From: Phycisphaerales bacterium
GTDB lineage: Bacteria; Planctomycetota; Phycisphaerae; UBA1845; Fen-1342
NCBI GenBank assembly: GCA_022839625.1
Contig: JALHJL010000049.1
Location: 1-30,269 of the forward strand
Length of the DNA: 30,269 nt
Direction: 5' to 3'
Shown here: in pieces, positions 24,069 to 30,269 of the stretch
Position numbering within the stretch: the first letter of the stretch is position 1
Layout: every line of letters starts with the position of its first letter
Translations under genes and position numbers: made by a program
The notes under the pieces: model-generated
Database searches by the model: none
What the model was told of the DNA's origin: nothing
Seen by the model: only the letters and a program-made list of their open reading frames with translations

Positions 24069-24746
24069 GTGAGCGTGACGTTCGACGCGACAGTGAAGCG
24101 AATTCTCGAATGGGTCGAGCCGGGGCTCAATGTCGACCGAAGCGTCCTGGATGCCTTGCTGCGCGAAAAGCCGACTCCGGAAGCCCTGGTCTCCCTGTTG
24201 GCGGCCGGCGACTCCGCCACCGTCCGCGCCGCGGTCCTGTACCTTGGGCTTTATGGGACGGCGCGGGAGTCGGCGGTCCTCGCTCTGTGTTTGCACCACG
24301 AGGATGCGGGTGTGGTCCGGTTGGCGGAGCACTGCCTCTGGTCCCTCTGGATGCAGGACGGTTCGGAGGACGGCAACCGTGCGCTCCACGAGGCCGTCAA
24401 GTTCATGCAGTCCGGCGAGTACTCGCGTGCGATCGCGGTGTTGTCCGACCTGGTTTCGCGCGAACCCCGGTTTGCGGAAGCCCATTTTCAGCGCGGCCTG
24501 GCCCTCGGCTCGGCTGATCAGCCGAATGAGGCGGCCCAGGAATACCGCGAGACCCTCCGGCTGAACCCTTATCACTACGGTGCGGCCGCTGCGCTGGGGC
24601 ACACGTGTGTGGAGCAGGGGAACCTCCCGGGAGCGCTGCATTACTATCGCCAGGCGCTCCGGATTCATCCGCGCCTCGACGACGTTCCGGACGCGATCCG
24701 TGAGCTGGAAACGGTGATCGGCGCGCGCCGCACCTATCACGCTTGA
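24069..24746 (+). CDS. HEAT-like/TPR repeat protein
   Basis: A 225-residue, soluble, all-helical protein. The N-terminal half (about 25-100) looks like HEAT-type helices (LVSLLAAGDSATVRAAVLYL, VLALCLHHEDAGVVRLAEHC). The C-terminal half (about 107-210) has about three TPR units, for example SGEYSRAIAVLSDLVSREP, FQRGLALGSADQPNEAAQEY and EQGNLPGALHYYRQALRIHP. TPRs bind protein partners; the partner is unknown. The GTG start has GGAG 5 nt upstream. nadD begins 25 nt after its stop, so the two are probably co-transcribed, with no clear functional link. Confidence 0.8.
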   Translation: MSVTFDATVKRILEWVEPGLNVDRSVLDALLREKPTPEALVSLLAAGDSATVRAAVLYLGLYGTARESAVLALCLHHEDAGVVRLAEHCLWSLWMQDGSEDGNRALHEAVKFMQSGEYSRAIAVLSDLVSREPRFAEAHFQRGLALGSADQPNEAAQEYRETLRLNPYHYGAAAALGHTCVEQGNLPGALHYYRQALRIHPRLDDVPDAIRELETVIGARRTYHA

Positions 24747-24771
24747 GCAACTTCGACGGGGAAGGATACCC

Positions 24772-25389
24772 GTGGACGGAATCCTGCTCTTCGGCGGCTC
24801 GTTCGACCCGCTCCACCACGGCCACCTGATCGTCAGTACTTTCATCGCCGACCACCTCGACATCCCGCGCGTGGTCCTGGTCCCGGGGGCCAGGCCGCCG
24901 CACAAGCAGAATCGGTGTCTGGCCCCCGCCGCCGACCGGCTGGCGATGTGTCAGCTCGTCGCGAAGGAGGACCCACGCTTCGAAGTGAGTGACTGGGAGC
25001 TCAGCCGGCCGGGGCCGAACTACACTCTGCACACGGTCGAACACTTTCGGAGCGTTGCGGGGCCGCGGACGACGTTGTTCTGGCTGGTGGGGATGGACAG
25101 CCTGAATGAGCTGGGTACGTGGCACCGCGCCGCGGAGCTCGTGGAGGCCTGTACGATCGTGACCGCGGCCCGGCCGGGCTTTGCGGCTCCCGACGAAGCG
25201 GCATTGGCGCAGTGGTTTGCTCCGCAGCAGATTGAGCGGTTGCGCCGGTACATCGTCGCCAGCCCGCAGATCGACATCTCCGGCACCGACGTCCGCGCCC
25301 GCGTGCGGGCCGGGCGGAGCATCCGCTACCTCGTGCCCGGACCCGTCCGCCGGCACATCGAGACGCACGGCTTGTATCGCGGAGCGTGA
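24772..25389 (+). CDS. nadD: Nicotinate-nucleotide adenylyltransferase
   Basis: NadD transfers AMP from ATP to nicotinate mononucleotide to make deamido-NAD, an essential step in NAD synthesis. The 205-residue protein has the nucleotidyltransferase motif GGSFDPLHHGHL (8-19), the PPHK substrate loop, the GMDS motif (WLVGMDSLNEL), and the C-terminal ISGTDVRARVRAG (normally ISSTxIR) followed by RYLVPGPVRRHI. The length and motif order are normal. The GTG start has GAAGGA about 5 nt upstream. It sits in the usual nadD size class, with no adjacent rsfS or obgE in this window. Confidence 0.95.
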   Translation: MDGILLFGGSFDPLHHGHLIVSTFIADHLDIPRVVLVPGARPPHKQNRCLAPAADRLAMCQLVAKEDPRFEVSDWELSRPGPNYTLHTVEHFRSVAGPRTTLFWLVGMDSLNELGTWHRAAELVEACTIVTAARPGFAAPDEAALAQWFAPQQIERLRRYIVASPQIDISGTDVRARVRAGRSIRYLVPGPVRRHIETHGLYRGA

Positions 25390-25520
25390 CGCCGCCAGCA
25401 GCACGCGAAAGGGCGCCTGCCGCGGTTGTGCCAGACCCCAGCGACGCGCACCCGCCAATTCCGCGAATCCCCGCCGCTCCGCTCGGCCGAAAGGATCGCA
25501 TCAACCTCCCCGCAGGCCGG

Positions 25521-25526
25521 TACAAT
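25521..25526 (+). promoter_or_regulatory. Possible -10 element (TACAAT)
   Basis: A TACAAT hexamer lies 53 nt before the ATG of the secreted TPR gene, in the 189-nt gap after nadD. No good -35 is visible, so this is a weak call. Confidence 0.3.
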
Positions 25527-25578
25527 ACTCACAGAGGGCGGCGGGCCGGCCGTCGCCGCTGCGGGAAGGAGACCGACC

Positions 25579-26589
25579 ATGTCCAAGGTGCGCACTGCAT
25601 TGCTATGGGCGGCGCTGCTCGGCATCGGCCCAACCGCCGGACTCGCGCAGGTGGCCGACTCGACCCCCGATCCACGGCCCGAACCGATCCAGGCGGAGCC
25701 GGCGCTCCTGATTGTGCGCGTCACCGAGGTGCCGGGCACCGATCACCCCACGCGGCGTTTGGCGATCGTCGAGCCGCGCGGACTCCGCGAGCTGCCCGGG
25801 CGCCGCTCGGGTCAGACCGTTGAATACGCGGACGACGGCACGCCGCAACTAGGCTTCGGCTACGACCTTGTACGCACGTGCCAGCCCCAGGCGAACCAGC
25901 GGAACATTCGTTACTTCATCTATCACGCCGATCTGAGCGACTCCAACCTGGCCAGGCGCTGGCGGGAGCTTCAGCAGGCCGAGCGCGCGGAGCGCCGCCA
26001 GGCACGCGCTGAGGCCCGCAACGAGCATGCCTGGGAACGGCGCAAGCACCAGCTCCTCGACGCCCATGCCGAGGCGCTGGACGAAGGGACCGCGCACCTG
26101 CAAGCGGGCAAGTACCGCGCCGCGGTCATCAGTCTTACCCGCGCGGCGGAGCTGAACCAGGGCGACCCCGTGTGCCGCATTCACCTCGCGCAGGCGCGGG
26201 TCGCGCTCGGGCATGACTCCGACGCCGCCCGGGTCCTGCGCCGCGCACTGGACTTGCAGCCCAAGCTGGTGCCGATGGTGCTCGGATTGGAGCGGTATTA
26301 CCCCCACGCAGGCGAGCTCGCCGTACAGACCGACGCCCTGGCGCAACGCGTGGCGGCGAATTCCGCGGCGTCGGCCAACGAGTACTTTCTCTTGGGGTTC
26401 ATGGAGTTTCAGAGCGGCTGGCTGGACGAAGCGCATGCTGCCTTTCGGCGAGCGGCTCGCGAACGGCCCAAGGACGCGCTGCTCCAGACGTATCTCGATC
26501 TTACGAAGCCGCCGGGCACAGGGACAGGTGCCGGACGTGCGGCCGACGCGCACCAGGCGCCCCCTTCTGCGGGCGCGCCTCGGCCGTAG
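25579..26589 (+). CDS. Secreted TPR-repeat protein
   Basis: I start at the ATG 25579, which follows GGAAGGAG and gives a signal peptide (TALLWAALLGIGPTAGLAQ, cleavage near residue 24); upstream in-frame sequence is non-coding. The 336-residue product has a mature N-terminal region with a short beta-rich segment (about 40-110), a highly charged Glu/Arg/Ala helix (about 135-160), then TPR-like repeats (HLQAGKYRAAVISLTRAAEL, ARVALGHDSDAARVLRRALD, FMEFQSGWLDEAHAAFRRAA), and a Gly/Ala/Pro-rich tail. It probably acts in the periplasm as a binding scaffold; no specific family is recognised. Confidence 0.75.
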   Translation: MSKVRTALLWAALLGIGPTAGLAQVADSTPDPRPEPIQAEPALLIVRVTEVPGTDHPTRRLAIVEPRGLRELPGRRSGQTVEYADDGTPQLGFGYDLVRTCQPQANQRNIRYFIYHADLSDSNLARRWRELQQAERAERRQARAEARNEHAWERRKHQLLDAHAEALDEGTAHLQAGKYRAAVISLTRAAELNQGDPVCRIHLAQARVALGHDSDAARVLRRALDLQPKLVPMVLGLERYYPHAGELAVQTDALAQRVAANSAASANEYFLLGFMEFQSGWLDEAHAAFRRAARERPKDALLQTYLDLTKPPGTGTGAGRAADAHQAPPSAGAPRP

Positions 26590-26727
26590 GCGCCGGCCTT
26601 GGAACCTGGCCGGCCACTACCGCCGGACCCGAAGACGGCCGGCCGGACGCCGCGGGCACACCATGCCCAAGCGAACCGAGTACATTCCGTCACGCGCCCC
26701 GGTGTTACGAGTCCGCCGCGCGCCTGG

Positions 26728-26733
26728 TATACT
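26728..26733 (+). promoter_or_regulatory. -10 element TATACT just before tilS
   Basis: TATACT ends 9 nt before the GTG of tilS, with only a poor -35 (TTACGA, 26705-26710, 17-nt spacer). If used, transcription would start within about 5 nt of the start codon, giving a nearly leaderless mRNA. Confidence 0.45.
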
Positions 26734-26742
26734 GAGAGGACC

Positions 26743-28212
26743 GTGAACTGGGACACTTTTCTTAACCAACTCCAAACGTGGCTCGAGAGCCGTAAGCTCC
26801 TGTCCGACGCGGCAAGCTGGGTTGTCGGCGTTTCCGGCGGGCCCGATTCGACGCTTCTGTTGCACGCGATGAACGCGCTGTGCGAGCGCGAAGGCTTGGC
26901 CTGGAAGCTGCACGTGGCGCACTTCCACCACGGGCTGCGCGGCGCGGAGGCCGACGCCGACGCCGAGTTCGTCGCCGAAGCCGCCCGAGCCCTGGGCCTG
27001 CCGTTCCATGCCGAGCGCGCCGATGTCCAGGCTGTCGTGGCCCGCGACGGGGGGACCACGGAGGAGGTGGCGCGCGGCCGGCGCTACGAGTTCCTTGAGC
27101 GCGTCGCGCTCAAGACTGGCAGCGAGATCGTCGCGGTGGCGCATCACGCCGATGACAACGCCGAGACGGTCTTGCACCGCATCTGCCGGGGCACCGGACT
27201 GCGCGGCCTGGCAGGCATTCCCGACGTGCGGCCCATTCAGCCCGACAGCCACATCCTGCTGGTGCGCCCGTTGCTGGGCCAGCGGCGCGCCACCATTGAA
27301 GAGCTGTGCGCCGCCCGCGGCCTCGAGACCCGCTCGGACAGCACCAATTGCTCGCCGGAGTTCACCCGCAGCCGCATCCGGCACCGTGTCATGCCCCTGC
27401 TGGCGGCGGAACTCAATCCCAACGTGGCCGAGGCACTCCTGCGTTTGGCCGAACACGCCCGGTTGTTGGGTACCTACCTGGAAGATGCGGCCGCCCGGAC
27501 CTTCGACTCGCTGGCGATCTCGCAACGCCCGGGGTTCATCGTGCTCAACACGCGGGCGCTGCTGAGCAAGCAGCGCATCATCCAGGCCGAGGTCGTGCGG
27601 CGGGCCGTCTGTCTGACAGTCGGAGGCGAGCAGGACCTGAGCTTCGGGCACATCGAGTCCGTCCTCCGGCTTATGGACGATCCCGCCAGCGGCAAGGAAG
27701 TCCACCTGCCGGGGCCCGTCGTCGTGCGCAAGCAGTATGACCGCCTGGAATTCCGGCCGTTGGGCGACGAGGAGTCCCTCGCCGAAATCGGCACGGTCTA
27801 CATCGCCTGCCCCGGCCGAACCCCCCTGCCCGCGCTGCGATTGACCCTGGTGACCGAAATCTGCACCGTCAACCCGACGCTGTTCGAAGCCGTCTGCCAC
27901 AACAAGAACCGCCTGGAGGAATGGCTCGACTACGAGCGCATCCAGCCGCCGTTGCTGGTGCGCGGGCGACGCGAGGGCGACCGCTTCCACCCGCTGGGCA
28001 CGCCCGGCCGGAAAACGATCAGCGACTTCTTCGGCGAACAGAAGATCGATCCGCAGGTCCGGGCGCGGACCGGTATTCTCTGCGACCAGCAAGGCCCCTT
28101 GTGGGTCATGCCGCTCCGGATCGACGAGCGGGCCAAGCTCAGCGTGACGACCCGCAAGGCCCTGCGTCTGGTCTTGACCACCTGCACGCCCCGGCCGCCT
28201 GATTCAGCGTGA
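26743..28212 (+). CDS. tilS: tRNA(Ile)-lysidine synthetase
   Basis: TilS converts C34 of tRNA-Ile2 (anticodon CAU) to lysidine with ATP and lysine, so that it reads AUA codons; it is essential in most bacteria. The 489-residue protein has the PP-loop SGGPDS at 31-36, HHGLRG, the VAHHADDNAETVLHRICRGTG block, the RPLL segment and DSTN followed by TRSRIRHRVMP. The C-terminal domain has GRREGDRFHPLG, GRKTISDFFGEQKI and a closing WVMPLRIDERAKL. The GTG start was chosen because earlier codons are non-homologous. It is somewhat longer than the E. coli enzyme. Its TGA overlaps the GTG of the following glycosyltransferase gene. Confidence 0.94.
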   Translation: MNWDTFLNQLQTWLESRKLLSDAASWVVGVSGGPDSTLLLHAMNALCEREGLAWKLHVAHFHHGLRGAEADADAEFVAEAARALGLPFHAERADVQAVVARDGGTTEEVARGRRYEFLERVALKTGSEIVAVAHHADDNAETVLHRICRGTGLRGLAGIPDVRPIQPDSHILLVRPLLGQRRATIEELCAARGLETRSDSTNCSPEFTRSRIRHRVMPLLAAELNPNVAEALLRLAEHARLLGTYLEDAAARTFDSLAISQRPGFIVLNTRALLSKQRIIQAEVVRRAVCLTVGGEQDLSFGHIESVLRLMDDPASGKEVHLPGPVVVRKQYDRLEFRPLGDEESLAEIGTVYIACPGRTPLPALRLTLVTEICTVNPTLFEAVCHNKNRLEEWLDYERIQPPLLVRGRREGDRFHPLGTPGRKTISDFFGEQKIDPQVRARTGILCDQQGPLWVMPLRIDERAKLSVTTRKALRLVLTTCTPRPPDSA

Positions 28213-29456
28213 CGATCCGACGACCTGGCTTCGGTTGGCTGCTATGTGGAGCGGCGTTGTCGCTGCGCACCGCCTGGGTCCTCTACCGCTGGCACAACCA
28301 CGGGCCGCAACTCGACTATCCGGATGAAGAGCTGCACTGGCAGCTCGCGACCAACCTGGTCCACAGCGGCGATCTGATTTCGAACGACGGACGGTTCGCG
28401 GCCCGGATGCCTCTGTACCCGTTGTTCCTGGCGCTGTTCGCGGGCGTCGGGGGCCATGGGATTCTCGTAGCGCGCCTGGCGCAGGCCGCGTTGGGTGCGG
28501 TCACGGTCGGCGTCGCCTATCGCCTGTCCAACGATGTCTCGGGCCGGCGCTGGGCCGCCCTGACCGGTCTCCTGGTGTGCTGCGATCCCTTCGGGATCTT
28601 TTTCGCGAACCTCCTGCTGACCGAGACGCTCTTCACCCTCCTGGCGGTCACCTTCACCGCCTGGGCCTGGCATTGGCTGGCACGGGCGGGGCACGCCGGC
28701 CTTCCGTTGCTCGGGCTGGCGGTGCTGGGTCCGCTGTTGGTGCTGACGCGTCCGTCGGCGGTCGGGTGGGTCGTCCTGGCCTGGCTGCTACTGGGCTGGC
28801 TGGCAAGGTACGGCCCGCCCCCCACCGCGCCCTCGAATTCCGCGCTCGCCGCCTCGGGCCACTGGACCGACCACGTGGCGCGACGCCCCCTCTCGCTGCT
28901 GGTGTGTCCGCTTGCCCTGGTCGTGTTCATGTTCCCGTGGGGTCTGCGCAACCAGGCGGTGCTGGGCTCGTGGGCCTGGCTTTCAACGAACGGCGGGGTC
29001 ACGCTCTACGACGCCCAGGGTCCCCAAGCGGACGGCAGTAGCAACCAGGCTTTTCTCCTGCTGGACCCAGAGCTGCGGGGACTCGACGAACTCGCCCTCG
29101 ACCAGACGTTGACGCGCCGGGCGCTTCGGCAGATGTGGGCCCATCCGGGACGCGTCGTTCAGCTCGCGGGCGTCAAGTTCCTGCGCACCTGGAGTCTGAC
29201 GCCTAACGTCGCGGAATACCGCTCAGGGCCTGCGGCCGTCGCGGGCGCGGCATACACCCTGCTTCTTCTACTCGGCGCTGTGATCGGCACCGCACGGGGA
29301 GTACTGGCGCGGCGAGCAGCGCCCCCTTGGTTCGCCTGGCGGTTGTTGGCGTGGCTCCCAATCCTGTACTTCACTCTTGTTCATTGCGTATACGTGGGGA
29401 GCGTGCGCTACCGTGCGCCGCTGATGCCGTTCCTGGCGCTGGCGACGGGCTGGTGA
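28209..29456 (+). CDS. GT39/ArnT-like membrane glycosyltransferase
   Basis: A 415-residue polytopic membrane protein with roughly ten hydrophobic helices. Motifs of the PMT/ArnT (GT-C) fold are present: after TM1 the loop DYPDEELHWQLA carries the acidic residues (D39/E40/E41) that usually bind the metal and lipid-sugar donor, followed by RMPLYPLFLA. The LLTETLF and RPSAVGWVVLAW segments and the RYRAPLMPFL near the end also fit. These enzymes move a sugar from a polyprenyl-phosphate carrier to lipid or protein on the outer face of the membrane. The GTG start overlaps the tilS stop by 4 nt. It ends soon after RYRAPLMPF, slightly short for the family. The acceptor is unknown. Confidence 0.85.
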   Translation: MTIRRPGFGWLLCGAALSLRTAWVLYRWHNHGPQLDYPDEELHWQLATNLVHSGDLISNDGRFAARMPLYPLFLALFAGVGGHGILVARLAQAALGAVTVGVAYRLSNDVSGRRWAALTGLLVCCDPFGIFFANLLLTETLFTLLAVTFTAWAWHWLARAGHAGLPLLGLAVLGPLLVLTRPSAVGWVVLAWLLLGWLARYGPPPTAPSNSALAASGHWTDHVARRPLSLLVCPLALVVFMFPWGLRNQAVLGSWAWLSTNGGVTLYDAQGPQADGSSNQAFLLLDPELRGLDELALDQTLTRRALRQMWAHPGRVVQLAGVKFLRTWSLTPNVAEYRSGPAAVAGAAYTLLLLLGAVIGTARGVLARRAAPPWFAWRLLAWLPILYFTLVHCVYVGSVRYRAPLMPFLALATGW

Positions 29457-29539
29457 TCGTCCGATAACTGGACCTCCATGGAAGCGCGGACTCGAGCGGG
29501 CACCTTCCGAACTTTTCTGTAGCTCCCCAGTCGTGATCG

Positions 29540-29548
29540 TGGTATTAT
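29540..29548 (+). promoter_or_regulatory. Extended -10 promoter upstream of the thioredoxin-fold gene
   Basis: TGGTATTAT at 29540-29548 is an extended -10 with no good -35. A start near 29555 would give a leader of about 300 nt before the ATG at 29856. Within 29457-29855 I see only a weak 20-codon frame (29637-29699) and the A/T-rich patch around 29668-29700, nothing I can assign. Confidence 0.4.
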
Positions 29549-29855
29549 CAAGAGCAACTCGGGGGCCGCGCGCGGACGGAGGTACGGCCGCGCCGGACGC
29601 GTTTGCTCGTGTACGAGATTCAGGTCGTAAGGTCACATGGGAAAGGAGTTGTGCAGCGGCTCTGGTGATATACGGGTATCTGTATCCAGAGAACGTTAAC
29701 GACTGAGTGCGGCCGCATCAGGAGCCGATGGCGCGGCTGATGGCCGGCGAGCTCAGCGCTTACAGCGCGAAGGCCATGGCGTCCCCGCAGTGGAACCGGC
29801 GGCTTGCCAGGACGCCCAAACCGTGGGTTCCGATCAGAAAAGGAGTAGTACAACC

Positions 29856-30269
29856 ATGAAACTGATTCGAGCGAGACACTTGGCCTGGGGCGCCTGGTTG
29901 CCGCCAGCGCTGGCGGCTATGGCGCTGTGTAGCCTGCCCGTCACAGCCGCAGAACGCGTAGTGATCTGCGAGCATTTCACGGACAACGACTGAGGTTACT
30001 GCCCATACGCCGGTCAGGCGTTGGACTGGATGATCAATGACCCCAACGACCAAATCGTCGATGGCACCTTCACGCTGGTGCAGATTCACACCAATGACAC
30101 GGGCTACGGCATCCCGCAGTGGTCGGCCCGACCAAGCTTCTACGGGGTAACGGGGACGCCCACCTCCGTATTCGACGGCGCGATCTGGGTGGTCGGGACG
30201 GCGACGAACGTCCAGACGCAATTCAACACGTACATGAACCGCTACAACCAGCGGCGGGCGGTCCCGACG
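29856..30269 (+). CDS. Exported thioredoxin-fold protein with in-frame TGA (candidate UxxC selenoprotein), 3' end outside window
   Basis: The ATG at 29856 has AAAAGGAG about 11 nt upstream. Residues 1-31 form a signal peptide (ending LPVTAAE), then RVVICEHFTDND leads to a TGA (29991-29993) at residue 46, followed by GYCPYAGQALDW. The frame stays open for the remaining 92 codons and keeps the fold of Omp28-like thioredoxin proteins: VQIHTND, ARPSFYGV, the cis-Pro loop GTPTSVFDG, then YNQRRAVPT. Relatives carry FTxxxCxxC, so the TGA falls exactly on the first Cys of the redox motif. A SECIS-like stem-loop follows. I read it as selenocysteine (U46-G-Y-C49). A pseudogene or a TGC/TGT-to-TGA error is the alternative. 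It is probably an oxidoreductase in the periplasm or cell surface. Confidence 0.78.
29991..30024 (+). promoter_or_regulatory. Bacterial SECIS-like element following the UGA
   Basis: After the UGA, CCA (30003-30005) pairs with UGG (30022-30024), U30006 is bulged, and ACGCC (30007-30011) pairs with GGCGU (30017-30021) around the loop GGUCA (30012-30016). The loop begins 18 nt after the UGA. In the E. coli fdhF SECIS, the SelB-contacting GGUC loop is at the same distance and the stem has a bulged U. The element overlaps codons for PYAGQAL. Confidence 0.65.

Noticed and set aside
26617..28092. A 491-codon minus-strand frame opposite tilS
   Set aside because: Antisense shadow of tilS; no motif and no ribosome site.
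29637..29699. A 20-codon frame in the leader of the candidate selenoprotein
   Set aside because: Poor ribosome site and no recognisable peptide; too short to support without conservation data.

Overview
The window is GC-rich, densely coded bacterial DNA. The best guess for the source is a member of the Planctomycetota, probably close to the Phycisphaerae. The clues are paired DUF1573 periplasmic proteins with a CGC motif, small membrane proteins with a CxxC(G)Y-type zinc ribbon, RHS and Hint tails ending in VHNK, an Omp28-like exported thioredoxin-fold protein, and many hybrid signalling proteins. This assignment is inference from gene content, not from a marker gene.

Layout. (1) 1-3138: a decayed polymorphic-toxin region. 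Two RHS-core/tip fragments and two Hint-domain tails alternate with three small membrane proteins. (2) 3578-7123: two tandem hemerythrin-like proteins, a FixL/FixJ-like kinase and regulator pair whose genes overlap, and a PilZ-like protein. (3) 7179-8804 (minus): a REC-GGDEF-HD-GYP protein with an altered HD-GYP metal site. (4) 9160-10916: panB overlapping a class I methyltransferase gene. (5) 11001-15831 (minus): an HDOD-GAF-kinase-like protein whose phospho-accepting His is replaced by Pro, its upstream HTH-REC regulator, and mnmG. (6) 16275-19835: a large RND permease carrying an 8-bp tandem array and a palindromic insert inside the gene. (7) 20130-22466: two DUF1573 proteins. (8) 22792-23769: a sigma-70 family factor. 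(9) 24069-29456: a TPR protein, nadD, a secreted TPR protein, tilS and a GT39-like membrane glycosyltransferase. (10) 29856-end: the start of an exported thioredoxin-fold protein interrupted by one in-frame TGA.

The most exciting signal is the last gene. The TGA at 29991-29993 sits exactly where the first Cys of a CxxC redox motif belongs (TGA-G-Y-C). It is followed by an open frame to the window end that keeps the thioredoxin fold, including a GTPT cis-Pro loop. It is also followed by a stem-loop with a GGUCA apical loop 18 nt after the TGA and a bulged U, which is the geometry of a bacterial SECIS element. I interpret the gene as a secreted UxxC selenoprotein. A nonsense mutation or sequencing error is the alternative.

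Signalling is the second theme. c-di-GMP proteins (REC-GGDEF-HD-GYP, PilZ-like), a FixLJ-like pair without a sensor domain next to two possible O2/NO-binding hemerythrins, and an HTH-REC plus pseudo-kinase operon all lie within 11 kb. Several of these proteins lack a key catalytic residue, which suggests regulatory or scaffold roles.
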